Positions 7,954 to 16,213 of a stretch of DNA of 32,090 nucleotides are shown one piece after another; positions within the stretch are counted from its first letter, which is position 1; each line of letters starts with the position of its first letter. The stretch is from CAINDZ01 sp041908585 (GTDB lineage: Bacteria > Krumholzibacteriota > Krumholzibacteriia > LZORAL124-64-63). The translations under genes were made by a program, and so were the position numbers. The stretch lies in NCBI GenBank assembly GCA_041908585.1, contig JAYRFB010000001.1:1-32090 (forward strand), written 5' to 3'. The notes under the pieces were generated by a model, which did no database searches, was not told where the DNA came from, and saw nothing but the letters and a program-made list of their open reading frames with translations.

Positions 7954-9058
7954 TCAGCGCTGCCGGGCGCCCTGCCAGCGCAGGTACGCGTCGATGAATC
8001 CGTCCAGGTCCCCGTCCAGCACGCCGGTCGAGTTGCCGGTCTCGTGGTCGGTGCGGTGATCCTTGACCTTGGTGTACGGCTGCAGGACGTACGAGCGGAT
8101 CTGGCTGCCCCAGGCGATGTCCATCTTCCCCGCCTCGATCGCGTCCTTCTCCTTCTGCTTCTCCTCCATCGCCCGCGCGTACAGCTTCGCCTTGAGCATG
8201 GTCATCGCGCTCTCGCGGTTGCGATGCTGGCTGCGCTCGGACTGGCAGGAGACGACGATGCCCGTGGGCTCGTGGGTGATGCGGATCGCGCTGTCCGTCT
8301 TGTTGACGTGCTGGCCGCCGGCGCCCTGCGCCCGGAAAGTGTCGATGCGCAGGTCGTTCGGGTCGATCTCGACCGAGATGTCGTCCTCGACCAGCGGGTA
8401 CACGAACACCGACGCGAACGACGTGTGGCGCCGTTTCTGGGCATCGAAGGGCGAAATGCGGACCAGGCGGTGGACGCCGGACTCGGACTTGAGGTAGCCG
8501 AAGGCGAAGGGCGCATCGACCTCGATCACGGCGGTCTTGATGCCGGCCTCCTCGCCCGCCTGCAGGTCCAGCGTCTGGCACTTCCAGCCCGAGGCCTCGA
8601 TGTAGCGGGTGTACATGCGCAGCAGCATCTGCGCCCAGTCCTGGCTCTCGGTGCCGCCGGCGCCCGGGTGGATCTCCAGCACGGCGCCGCGCTCGTCGGC
8701 CTCGCCGCTGAGCAGGAACTGGAAGTCGATCTTCTCGATCGCGCGCTCGAGCTCGCCGACGCCGGAGGCGACCTCCGCCGCCGACTCCTCGTCGCCGGCC
8801 TCGGCCGCCAGCTCGGCCAGCACCTGCAGGTCGTCCGCGCGCGCGATGGCGGCACCCAGAGGCGCCGTCCACTGCTTCAGCGTGCGGATGCGGCCGACGA
8901 CGCGCCCGACCTCCTCCTGGTCGTTCCAGAAGCCCGGCGCCGACTGGCGTGTCTCCAGTTCGGCGAGCTCGGTGCCCAGGCGGTCGAAGTCAAAGACCCT
9001 CCTTGAGGGTCGCCAGCCGTTCCAGCGCGGCGGCGAGGCGGTCGAGGGTCTCCTTCAC
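7954..9058 (-). CDS. prfB: Peptide chain release factor 2, programmed frameshift
   Basis: RF2 recognises UGA and UAA stops and triggers peptide release. The gene is in two frames. The zero frame starts at GTG 9058 (AAGGAG about 10 nt upstream) and reads 22 codons to CTT, then an in-frame TGA at 8992-8990. Slipping +1 past T8992 continues at GAC (8991) for 345 more residues, giving 367 aa, the normal RF2 length. The anticodon-mimic tripeptide SPF (202-204) and the catalytic GGQ (247-249) are present at near-canonical positions. The break is not damage: it has the slippery CTT-TGA-C and an internal Shine-Dalgarno sequence, the known autoregulatory device of prfB. It lies 39 nt after coaE. Confidence 0.96.
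8989..9004 (-). promoter_or_regulatory. RF2 +1 frameshift site
   Basis: On the minus strand the bases read AAGGAGGGTCTTTGAC. AGGAGG is an internal Shine-Dalgarno sequence that stimulates slippage, CTT is the slip codon and TGA (8992-8990) is the poor-context stop read by RF2 itself. When RF2 is scarce the ribosome slips +1 and completes RF2. This matches the well-known E. coli arrangement, except that the spacing between the Shine-Dalgarno sequence and CTT is 2 nt here, against 3 in my recollection of the E. coli site. Confidence 0.95.
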
Positions 9059-9097
9059 GGCAGGCAGGCTCCTTCCCGGCGCGCGGGCGCCGGCGGT

Positions 9098-9703
9098 TTA
9101 GGCGACGTGCGTGGCCCACAGGCGGTCCACCGCCGCGGCCAGATCCTTCTGCGAGCCATCGTTGCGGATGGTGACGCCGGCCCGGGACCAGTCGCGGTCC
9201 AGGTGAGACAAGGCCTGCACGCGGGCCCGAGCCTCGGCCGGCGCCAGGCCCGTCCGCGCCGCCAGGCGCGCGGCGCGCACCTCGGGCGCGGCGAGCACCG
9301 CCACGACCAGGTCCGCCCGCGGCGGGGCCGGCAGGCGAAAATACACGGCTGCTTCGAGCACGGCAAGCCTTGGACCAGAGCCGGCGACGACGGCGTCCCG
9401 CTCCGCGGCGGCCAGCGCCGCCTCCATCAGCCGGCCCAGCGGCCCGTGCGTGATCGCGTCCAGGTCGGCCAGGGCGGAGGCGTCACCGAACACCAGGCGA
9501 CCGAGCCGGGCCCTGTCGACCGCGCCGTGCGCCAAGACAGCGTCGCCGAAGCGGGCGCCGATCGCCGCCCGGACCTGCGGCTCGGCCAGCACGCGGTGCC
9601 CGAGCGCATCGCCGTCGAGCACGACGGCGCCCCAGGCTGCCAGCAGCGCGGTCACCGCCGACTTGCCGGCCCCCGTCGGCCCAGTCACCACCCAACGAGT
9701 CAT
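9098..9703 (-). CDS. coaE: Dephospho-CoA kinase (divergent)
   Basis: This is the last enzyme of coenzyme A synthesis, which phosphorylates dephospho-CoA. The product is 201 aa, the normal size. The N-terminus has a P-loop TGPTGAGKS (8-16) in place of the usual TGGIGSGKS, followed by the expected acidic pair region LDGDALGHRVL. The segment matching ITHP reads ITHGPL. The family's DxPLLFE stretch is degenerate. The C-terminus has the dephospho-CoA kinase pattern of an Arg-rich segment and a final NDGS. ATG 9703 overlaps the polA stop by 4 nt, an adjacency seen for coaE in other bacteria. The family assignment is good; I am less sure it is fully typical because several signature residues differ. 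Confidence 0.8.
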   Translation of the reverse strand: MTRWVVTGPTGAGKSAVTALLAAWGAVVLDGDALGHRVLAEPQVRAAIGARFGDAVLAHGAVDRARLGRLVFGDASALADLDAITHGPLGRLMEAALAAAERDAVVAGSGPRLAVLEAAVYFRLPAPPRADLVVAVLAAPEVRAARLAARTGLAPAEARARVQALSHLDRDWSRAGVTIRNDGSQKDLAAAVDRLWATHVA

Positions 9704-12597
9704 CCGTGCGCCTCGGCCCAGTTCGCGCCGGTGTGGATGTCCACCACCAGCGGCACCTTGAGCTGCAACGCTCCCTCCATGCCCTCACGGACCAGCGCGG
9801 CCACCTCCTCGACGCGATCCTCCGGCACCTCAAGCACCAGCTCGTCGTGCACCTGCAGGAGCAGCAGCGCGCCGGTGTCCCCGGCGTCGAGCGCTGCCTG
9901 GATGCGCAGCATCGCCAGCTTGATCAGGTCGGCGGCGGTCCCCTGGATCGGCGTGTTCACCGCGATCCGTTCCTGGAACGCGCGCAGCCGCTGGTCGCCG
10001 GACAGGATCTCCGGCAGCAGGCGCCGGCGGCCGAGCATCGTCTCGACGCGCCCGGTCCGCCTCGCGGTCTCCCGCGTGGCCTCGATGAACCCCCGCACGC
10101 GCGGGTAGGTGGCGAAGTAGCGTTCGATGAAGGCCGTGGCCTCCTTCACGCCGACCTGGATCTGCCGGGCCAGCGCGCGAGCGCCCATGCCGTAGATCAC
10201 GCCGAAATTGATGGCCTTGGCGTGGTTGCGCATGGCCGGCGTGACCTCCGCCTCGGACACGCCGTTGATCAGCGCCGCGGTCCGGCGGTGGACGTCGGCT
10301 CCGTCGCGGAAGGCAGCCTGCAGTCCCGGATCGTCCGCGAGGTGGGCGAGCAGGCGCAGCTCCACCTGCGAATAGTCGGCCGACAGGAACAGCCGGCCCC
10401 GGTCCCGCGGCACGAAGGCGCGCCGGATCTGGCGTCCCAGCTCCGTCCGCACCGGGATGTTCTGCAGGTTGGGGTCCGAGCTGGACAGGCGACCGGTCGC
10501 GGCAACGGCCTGGTTGTACGAGGTGTGCACCAGGTCGGTGTCCGGGTCCGCGAGCTGCGGCAACGTCTCGACGTAGGTGCCCTGCAGCTTGGCCACCTGG
10601 CGGTACTCCAGGATCGCGGCCGGCAGGTCGTGCTCCTCGGCCAGCGCGGCCAGCACCGACACGTCGGTGCTCCAGCCCGTGGATGTCTTCTTCGTCGGCT
10701 TCAGCTTGAGCTTCTCGAACAGGATCACCGACAGCTGTTGCGGGCTGTTGACGTTGAAGTCCTCGCCGGCCAGCTCGACGATCCGCTTCTGCAGCGAGGC
10801 CAGCTCCTGCTCGAAGCCCTGCCGCAGCGTGCCCAGGAAGGCCCGGTCCAGCCGGATGCCGTTGCGCTCCATGCGCAGCAGGACCGCCGACAGCGGCATC
10901 TCCAGGTCGGCGAACAGGCCCCGCAGGCCGGCCTCGTCCAGCAGCGGCGCCAGCCGGCCGTGCAGGCGCAGGGTGAAGTCGGCATCCTCGGCGGCGTAGA
11001 GCGCCAACCGCCAGGGATCGACGGCCAGGATGTCTCGCTGCCGGTCCCCGCGATCGAACAGTTCCTCGAACGGCATCATGCGGTGGCCGAGCAGGTCCTC
11101 GGCCAGCTCGTCCAGGCCGTGCGAGCGGCGCCCCGGGTCCAGCACGTACGAGGCGAGCATGGTGTCGAAGCGCGGTCCGCCCAGCGGCAGCCCGTGCCGC
11201 GCGAGCACCCATTCGTCGAACTTGAGGTTCTGTCCGACCTTCAGGCACGCCGAGGCGAGGACCGGTTGCAGCCGCGACGCGACCTCCGCCAGGCGGTCGT
11301 GCTCACGCCCGGCCGGGAACAGCGAGCCGGCGATCGCCGGCCCTGGCTCCGCCTCCCGCCAGCGGACCGGCACGTAGGCCGGAGGCAACGCCGCGCCATC
11401 GCGGCCCGCGCCCGCCAGGCTTACTCCGACCAGGCGACAGGACGCCGGGCGCAGGCCGTCGGTCTCGGTGTCCACGGCCAGCGCCGCGCGGGGATCGAGC
11501 TGCCCGAGCCAGTCCGCCAGTTCCCCGTCCGAGCCCAGCCGCACGTAGCCGCGGGCGGCGCAGCGCGCGGCCCAGTCCCCGGCGGAGGGCGCGTCCGCCG
11601 GGGCGACGGCCGCCGCCCGCGGCGCGGCCCCGACCTGGGCGGCTGCCGCTACCGCGGGCGCGTCCGTCTCGGCCTTGCGCGGCGGTCCGTTCGCCGGCTC
11701 CGCACGTCCTGCACGCACGCCCCCCGGCTGCAGCCGCCGGGCGTGCGCCAGGACGCGCCGCAGGCCCAGGTTCCCGAGCAACTCCTCGACGGCCGGCCCG
11801 GAGGGCACAACGGTGGCCAGCTCGTCCAGCCTGACCGGCAGTTCCACGTCGCGCCGGATGCGGAACAGCTCGCGCGACAGGAGCACCTGCTCGCGGTTCT
11901 CGCCGATGACGCGCTTGATTCGCGGTGACAGCGCGCTGGCCTCGAGTCCCGCCAGCAGCGCGTCCAGCGAGCCGAACTCGTGGATCAACTTGAGGGCCGT
12001 CTTGTCGCCGATCCCCGGCGCGCCCGGGATGTTGTCGGCCTGGTCGCCGGACAGCGCGAAGACGTCGACCAGGGCCGCCGGCTCCAGGCCCCAGTCCCGG
12101 CGCACGGTGGCCAGGGTGACCTCCGTCACCTCGTCGCCGCGCCGGCCCGGCTTCAGCAGGGTCGTGCGCTCGTCCACGAGTTGCAGGAAGTCCTTGTCCC
12201 CGCTGTAGAGGCAGGCATCCTCCCCCGCGGCGGCCGCACGCGCCGCCAGCGTCGCCATCACGTCGTCGCCCTCCACGCCGTCGGCTCCCAGCACGGGCAG
12301 TCCCCAGGCCGCGAGCAGCTCGTGCAGGCGCGGCAGCTGCTCGGCCAGCTCCGGCGGCATCGGCTTGCGATGGGCCTTGTACGCGGGGTACATCTGGTGC
12401 CGGAAGTTCGGGCCCTTGCGATCGAAGACCACGGCCAGCCGCTCCGGCCGCCGCGACTCGATGAGTCCCAACACCGCGTTGCAGAAGCCGAACGCGACGG
12501 AGGTCGTCTCGCCCGACGGCGCCGTCAGCGGCCGCCCGGCGAACGCGTAGTGCGCGCGGTAGACGAGCGCCGAGCCGTCGACGATCACCAGCGTCAC
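9700..12597 (-). CDS. polA: DNA polymerase I
   Basis: This polymerase does gap filling and Okazaki-fragment processing. The product is 965 aa with all three domains. The 5'-3' flap nuclease spans about 1-290 and includes GVEGDDVMATLA and SGDQADNIPGAPGIG. The 3'-5' proofreading domain keeps its acidic motifs: DTET (376-379), NLKFDE, and YAAED. The polymerase domain has motif A DYSQVELR (741-748), motif B RNHAKAINFGVIYG (790-803) and motif C HDE (917-919). A stretch rich in Ala and Pro (about 290-340) links the flap nuclease to the rest and may be disordered. The start is GTG 12597, giving MTLVIVDGSALVYRAH, with a weak AAAGG upstream. It follows nadD by 42 nt. Confidence 0.97.
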   Translation of the reverse strand: MTLVIVDGSALVYRAHYAFAGRPLTAPSGETTSVAFGFCNAVLGLIESRRPERLAVVFDRKGPNFRHQMYPAYKAHRKPMPPELAEQLPRLHELLAAWGLPVLGADGVEGDDVMATLAARAAAAGEDACLYSGDKDFLQLVDERTTLLKPGRRGDEVTEVTLATVRRDWGLEPAALVDVFALSGDQADNIPGAPGIGDKTALKLIHEFGSLDALLAGLEASALSPRIKRVIGENREQVLLSRELFRIRRDVELPVRLDELATVVPSGPAVEELLGNLGLRRVLAHARRLQPGGVRAGRAEPANGPPRKAETDAPAVAAAAQVGAAPRAAAVAPADAPSAGDWAARCAARGYVRLGSDGELADWLGQLDPRAALAVDTETDGLRPASCRLVGVSLAGAGRDGAALPPAYVPVRWREAEPGPAIAGSLFPAGREHDRLAEVASRLQPVLASACLKVGQNLKFDEWVLARHGLPLGGPRFDTMLASYVLDPGRRSHGLDELAEDLLGHRMMPFEELFDRGDRQRDILAVDPWRLALYAAEDADFTLRLHGRLAPLLDEAGLRGLFADLEMPLSAVLLRMERNGIRLDRAFLGTLRQGFEQELASLQKRIVELAGEDFNVNSPQQLSVILFEKLKLKPTKKTSTGWSTDVSVLAALAEEHDLPAAILEYRQVAKLQGTYVETLPQLADPDTDLVHTSYNQAVAATGRLSSSDPNLQNIPVRTELGRQIRRAFVPRDRGRLFLSADYSQVELRLLAHLADDPGLQAAFRDGADVHRRTAALINGVSEAEVTPAMRNHAKAINFGVIYGMGARALARQIQVGVKEATAFIERYFATYPRVRGFIEATRETARRTGRVETMLGRRRLLPEILSGDQRLRAFQERIAVNTPIQGTAADLIKLAMLRIQAALDAGDTGALLLLQVHDELVLEVPEDRVEEVAALVREGMEGALQLKVPLVVDIHTGANWAEAHG

Positions 12598-12639
12598 GGA
12601 ATCGCCTTTCGCTGCGGCCCGCCGGGCCGGTCGGGGGGA

Positions 12640-13233
12640 TCAGGCGTCGCGATAGAGGCCCCGGGCGGCGATGTAGTCGGCGACTGCCGCGGGCAGCGCC
12701 CCGGCGACGTCCCCGCCGACGCCCAACATAGCACGGACCCCGGTGGCGGACACGGGATGGTCGAACGGCGGGGCGAACAGGACGCGCGCCGGCGGCAGGC
12801 CGGCCGCGAGCACCGCACCCTCGTCCACCGGGGAACCCGCGCGGGCCAGCACGAGGAGCTCGGCCAGTTCCAGGATACGCGACGCCCGGTGCCAGGCGCC
12901 GAACGTGGCCAGGTGGTCGGCCCCGATCACCAGGCGCCAGCGCTCGCCCGCGCGCTCGGCGGCCAGGGCCTCCAGCGTCTGGACCGTCCACGCCGCCCGG
13001 CCTGCGGCGACCTCGCGGCCGTCGACCTCGACTCCGGGCTCGGCGGCGAAGGCGAGTCGGCACATCGCCAGGCGGTCCTCGCCGCTCGCCCGCGGTTCCG
13101 ACCGCCAGGGTGAGCGCGCGTTCGGGACCACGACCACATGATCAGCGAGGCCGCAGGCCAGCACATGGCGCGCCATCGCCACGTGCCCGGCATGGACCGG
13201 GTCGAAGCTCCCCCCGAGGAGGGCGCAGGTCAC
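12640..13233 (-). CDS. nadD: Nicotinate-nucleotide adenylyltransferase
   Basis: This enzyme adenylates nicotinate mononucleotide to deamido-NAD in NAD synthesis. The product is 197 aa, the family norm. The nucleotidyltransferase signature GGSFDPVHAGH is at 7-17, with the HxGH motif at its end. The C-terminal ISSTxIR-type motif is present as a variant, VSATGVRAML, followed by the usual closing helix and YIAARGLY. The start is GTG 13233, whose last bases overlap the stop of the upstream BamD-like gene (GTGA, 4 nt), so the two are probably coupled. Confidence 0.92.
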   Translation of the reverse strand: MTCALLGGSFDPVHAGHVAMARHVLACGLADHVVVVPNARSPWRSEPRASGEDRLAMCRLAFAAEPGVEVDGREVAAGRAAWTVQTLEALAAERAGERWRLVIGADHLATFGAWHRASRILELAELLVLARAGSPVDEGAVLAAGLPPARVLFAPPFDHPVSATGVRAMLGVGGDVAGALPAAVADYIAARGLYRDA

Positions 13234-14015
13234 GAACCGCCGCCGGCGGCAAGCCGTGCGGCGGCGGCGGCCGCGTCCCGCGCGCGGTCATCGTCCGGAT
13301 ATCCGGCGGCCAGGCGCTGGTAGAAGCCGGCGGCCGCAGCGGGGTCGGCGAGCTTCTCGGCCGCGACCGCGCGCTCCCAGAGCACCCGCGGCAGGAGGGA
13401 ACTGCCCGCCTCGTCGGCCAGGAGGCGGTCCAGCACGGCGGCCACGGCCCGCCAGCGGCCGAGCTGGCGGAAGACCTTGGCCTGGTCCAGCCGCTTGCGG
13501 ACGATGAGGTCGCTGATGTCGGCGAGTTCCCGCGTCACGTCCGCCAGCCGCGGCGACTGCGGGTACTGCTCGCGGAAGCGCTCGAAATGACGCCGGGCCT
13601 CCAGCGCGCCGCTCGTATCCCGCGCGATGTCGGTGACCTGCCGGCGGTAGGCGAGTCCCTCCTGGAACAGCGATTCCTCCACGCGGTCGCTGGTCGGGAA
13701 GTCCTTGCGCAGGATCTGGAACTCGACGGCGGCCAGCGGATACTCCTTCAGGTCCATGTAGATCATGGCCTTGCGGAACTGCGCCTCGGACGCCAGCGAG
13801 TCCGTCGGGTTGTGCCGCACGAACGCCTCGTAGGCCGCTACGGCCTCGAGTCGCTTGCCCGTGCCTGCGAAGAAATCCGCGCGGTCCAGCGTGCCCGTCG
13901 GGTGCGGGTTGCCGCCGCCGCAGCCGGCCGCAGCCGCCAACGCCAGCCAGAGCGCAGGCAGGAACCAGCGCCAGGCCCGCCGCGGTCCGCGGAAGTGAGG
14001 TTGCGCACGCTGCAC
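13230..14015 (-). CDS. BamD/YfiO-like outer-membrane assembly lipoprotein
   Basis: The product is 261 aa. A basic N-terminus and hydrophobic stretch (about 15-31) end in the lipobox-like AAAGC with Cys32, so I expect a lipoprotein. The rest is a run of helical TPR-like repeats with the BamD look: a fall-off from one helix pair to the next with segments such as AEVQ-like FRKAMIYMDLKEYPLA and HFERFREQYPQSP. BamD works with BamA to insert outer-membrane beta-barrels. The start is GTG 14015, with GGGGGA upstream. It begins one base after the reading frame that trails the upstream exported protein ends at 14017. Other TPR lipoproteins of the YfiO/YbgF type are possible. Confidence 0.8.
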   Translation of the reverse strand: MQRAQPHFRGPRRAWRWFLPALWLALAAAAGCGGGNPHPTGTLDRADFFAGTGKRLEAVAAYEAFVRHNPTDSLASEAQFRKAMIYMDLKEYPLAAVEFQILRKDFPTSDRVEESLFQEGLAYRRQVTDIARDTSGALEARRHFERFREQYPQSPRLADVTRELADISDLIVRKRLDQAKVFRQLGRWRAVAAVLDRLLADEAGSSLLPRVLWERAVAAEKLADPAAAAGFYQRLAAGYPDDDRARDAAAAAARLAAGGGS

Positions 14016-14016
14016 G

Positions 14017-14133
14017 TCAGTCCCCCGTATTCGCGAAGTAGACGGCCACCAGGCCCGCGAGCGTACCGAGCACCGCGAACTCCTCCAGACGACGCTGCCA
14101 GCCGCTGCCGGTCACCACCGCGCTCGTGAAGGG
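14017..14133 (-). other. Open frame continuing past the TAA stop
   Basis: Immediately after the TAA at 14136-14134 the same frame stays open for 38 codons and ends at TGA 14019-14017, one base before the bamD-like GTG. The translated tail begins PFTSAVVTGSGWQRRLEEF and continues into a hydrophobic segment AVLGTLAGLVAVYFANTGD that looks like a membrane helix. Either the TAA is a point mutation or sequencing error (one base from a Tyr codon) and this is the true C-terminus of the upstream protein, or it is a separate 33-residue membrane peptide starting at GTG 14118, or it is non-coding. The tight fit to the next gene favours a real coding region. Confidence 0.5.
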
Positions 14134-14712
14134 TTAGGCCCGGTCTTTGACCAGCGCGAACGACTCGTCCGGCACGCGGTCGCTGAACCGGCGCTCCAGG
14201 CGACGCTCCAGCAGCAGGCGACCGCTCCCGCTCTCGACCAGGCGCGCGGTCGCGCTCACGGCGACATCGCGACCCACCCAGCGCCGCCACAGGCCGAGCG
14301 TGCGCCCGACCTCGGGATAGGCGAGCTCGACCTGGCCCGGCAGGAACTCGGCGACGACGTCGGTGCGCCCCCTCAGGCTGTCGGCATGGCCGGTGAACAA
14401 CTCGTAGCCGCGCCCGGACAGCACCCGCACCGCCACCAGCCGCATCAGCTGGCCCTGCAGGTCGGACGCCGCCGGCGTGCCCGGCAGCAGGACGCGCGCG
14501 GGGGGCGGCGGCAGCGATTCCGCCGCCTCGGCCACGATCTCGCCCATCAGCGCTTCCACCAGCCACAGGTTCGTGCGCAGCGAATCGGCCGCCGCGGCGC
14601 CCCCGAGCCCCGTCGGGCCGTCCTCGGCAAAGGCCCCGGCCGCGGCGCCGCGTGGCAGCGCCGACCCCAGAGCCAGCACGAGTCCCCAGATCGCGACCAT
14701 GCGCTTGTCCAC
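14134..14712 (-). CDS. Exported protein of unknown function
   Basis: I do not recognise this family. From GTG 14712 (AGGGGA just upstream) the product is 192 aa up to TAA. It starts with a basic end and hydrophobic core (DKRMVAIWGLVLALGSALP) followed by AAAGAF, a plausible signal peptide, so it is probably periplasmic or membrane-attached. The body has Asp/Glu- and Arg-rich amphipathic stretches with no cysteines and no catalytic motif I can name; the pattern loosely recalls small envelope-assembly factors. It lies between rimO and a BamD-like lipoprotein, 43 nt after rimO, so an envelope role is likely by context only. The frame continues beyond the stop into a hydrophobic tail (see 14017-14133), so the annotated end may be premature. 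An alternative start is ATG 14700. Confidence 0.7.
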   Translation of the reverse strand: MDKRMVAIWGLVLALGSALPRGAAAGAFAEDGPTGLGGAAAADSLRTNLWLVEALMGEIVAEAAESLPPPPARVLLPGTPAASDLQGQLMRLVAVRVLSGRGYELFTGHADSLRGRTDVVAEFLPGQVELAYPEVGRTLGLWRRWVGRDVAVSATARLVESGSGRLLLERRLERRFSDRVPDESFALVKDRA

Positions 14713-14755
14713 GGTTCCCCTTTGCGGCAGGCGGCCCGGCGCCCGCGAGCAGGCT

Positions 14756-16213
14756 TCAGGCGATCTCGCCCCAGGCATCGAAGGGCGTGACCGCGGCGAA
14801 GCGGACCTTGACCACGTCGCCCGGCGCAACGCCGGACGCGGCCAGCAGGACTCCCCCGTCCAGATCGTAGCCGAAATGATAGCTCCGGCCCAGCGCGAGC
14901 GAAACGTCAGAACCCACAACCCCGTCGAACGCCGCGCGTTCCCGGCGGCCATGCCAGGTCGCATCCGCCAGGTCGGCGAGCAGTTCCTCGGCCCCGGCAT
15001 CCTCGCGCCGGCCGGCCGGCACCACCTCGTCGACGACGACGTCGAAGATGCGGCCCAGCCGCTCCTCCTGGCGCTCGAGCGAGATCCCGGCCTGCACGTC
15101 CGTCACCATCGCCTCGCGATCCAGCACCACCTCCGGCGGCACCTGGTCCTCCATGCGTGCGGCGGGCGTGCCGGCCTCGGGCGAGAAGTGGTGCGTGCCG
15201 ACGTGGTCGAAGCGCACGTCGGCCAGGAAGTCCGCCAGCAGCTCGACGTCCTCGTCCTCCTCGCCCGGGAAGCCGAGCAGCACGGTGGTGCGCAGCACCA
15301 GGTCCTCGCGCCCCTCGCGCAGGCGATGGAAGAAGGCAGGTGACGACTTCTCCCCGCCGGGTCTCTTCATCGCCTTCAGGAGGCGCGGCGATGCGTGCTG
15401 CACCGGCAGGTCCAGGTACGGCGCCACGCGCGGCAGGTCCAGCAGCCGGCGAAGGTCGTCGGCCGAGACCAGCCCCGAATACAGGTAGAGCAGCCGGATC
15501 CAGCGCAGTTCCTCGATGCCGGACAGGGCGGTGACCAGCTGCAGCAGCGTCTCCCCCGTCTCGCGCCCGAAGTCCGTCGTGTTCTGCGAGACCACCTGCA
15601 CCTCGCGCACGCCGCGCTCGGCCAGCCCGCGCACCTCGCGCACGATCTCGTCCACGGGGCGGCTGCGCTGCGGGCCACGGATCAGCGGGATCCGGCAGAA
15701 GGTGCAGTGGCAGTTGCAGCCCTCGCCGATCTTGACGAAGGCGACATGCGCCGGCGTGAGCAGCGGGCGTTCCACCAGCCCCCCGTAGGGGGCAACCTCC
15801 GGCGCGGTCACCAGCGGCGCGGCCGGTCCCGCCAGCGGGAACGCGGGCGCCAGCACCCTCGCGGCCGGGGGTTCCTGCCCCAGGCAGGCCGCCACGACGT
15901 TCGCGAACTGGCCCACCCCCGCCACCACATCCACGTCCGGGAAGCGGTCGCGGATCGCGTCGCCGTGTTCCTGCGACCAGCAGCCGCAGACCGCCAGCAG
16001 GCGACCGCCCTTCGCCTCGCACATCTCCCGCAGCGTGCGCTCGCTGTCCTCGCGGGCGGCGTCGATGAAGCCGCAGGTGTTCAGCACCCAGATGTCGGCG
16101 TCGTCCGGGTCGGCGACCGTCCTGGCTCCGGCGCGGGCGAAGTGCCCCAGCAGCGCCTCCGAGTCCACCAGATTCTTGTCGCAGCCCAGCGTGGCGCACC
16201 AGACTCTCTTCAT
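14756..16213 (-). CDS. rimO: Ribosomal protein S12 methylthiotransferase RimO
   Basis: This radical-SAM enzyme adds a methylthio group to an aspartate of ribosomal protein S12. The product is 485 aa, slightly longer than usual. The N-terminal UPF0004 domain has the RimO signature GCDKNLVDSE starting at 10 and cluster cysteines C11, C47 and C78. The radical-SAM CxxxCxxC is C166/C170/C173, followed by RIPLIRGPQRSRP, the RimO (not MiaB) version. A C-terminal TRAM-like region binds the substrate. The frame is open far upstream inside ftsK, but ATG 16213 overlaps the ftsK stop by one base (TGATG) and gives the proper N-terminus MKRVWCATLGC. Confidence 0.95.
   Translation of the reverse strand: MKRVWCATLGCDKNLVDSEALLGHFARAGARTVADPDDADIWVLNTCGFIDAAREDSERTLREMCEAKGGRLLAVCGCWSQEHGDAIRDRFPDVDVVAGVGQFANVVAACLGQEPPAARVLAPAFPLAGPAAPLVTAPEVAPYGGLVERPLLTPAHVAFVKIGEGCNCHCTFCRIPLIRGPQRSRPVDEIVREVRGLAERGVREVQVVSQNTTDFGRETGETLLQLVTALSGIEELRWIRLLYLYSGLVSADDLRRLLDLPRVAPYLDLPVQHASPRLLKAMKRPGGEKSSPAFFHRLREGREDLVLRTTVLLGFPGEEDEDVELLADFLADVRFDHVGTHHFSPEAGTPAARMEDQVPPEVVLDREAMVTDVQAGISLERQEERLGRIFDVVVDEVVPAGRREDAGAEELLADLADATWHGRRERAAFDGVVGSDVSLALGRSYHFGYDLDGGVLLAASGVAPGDVVKVRFAAVTPFDAWGEIA

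Noticed and set aside
8993..9058. prfB as a broken gene
   Set aside because: The slippery CTT-TGA-C with an internal Shine-Dalgarno sequence is the known programmed site and the +1 frame restores full RF2 with SPF and GGQ.
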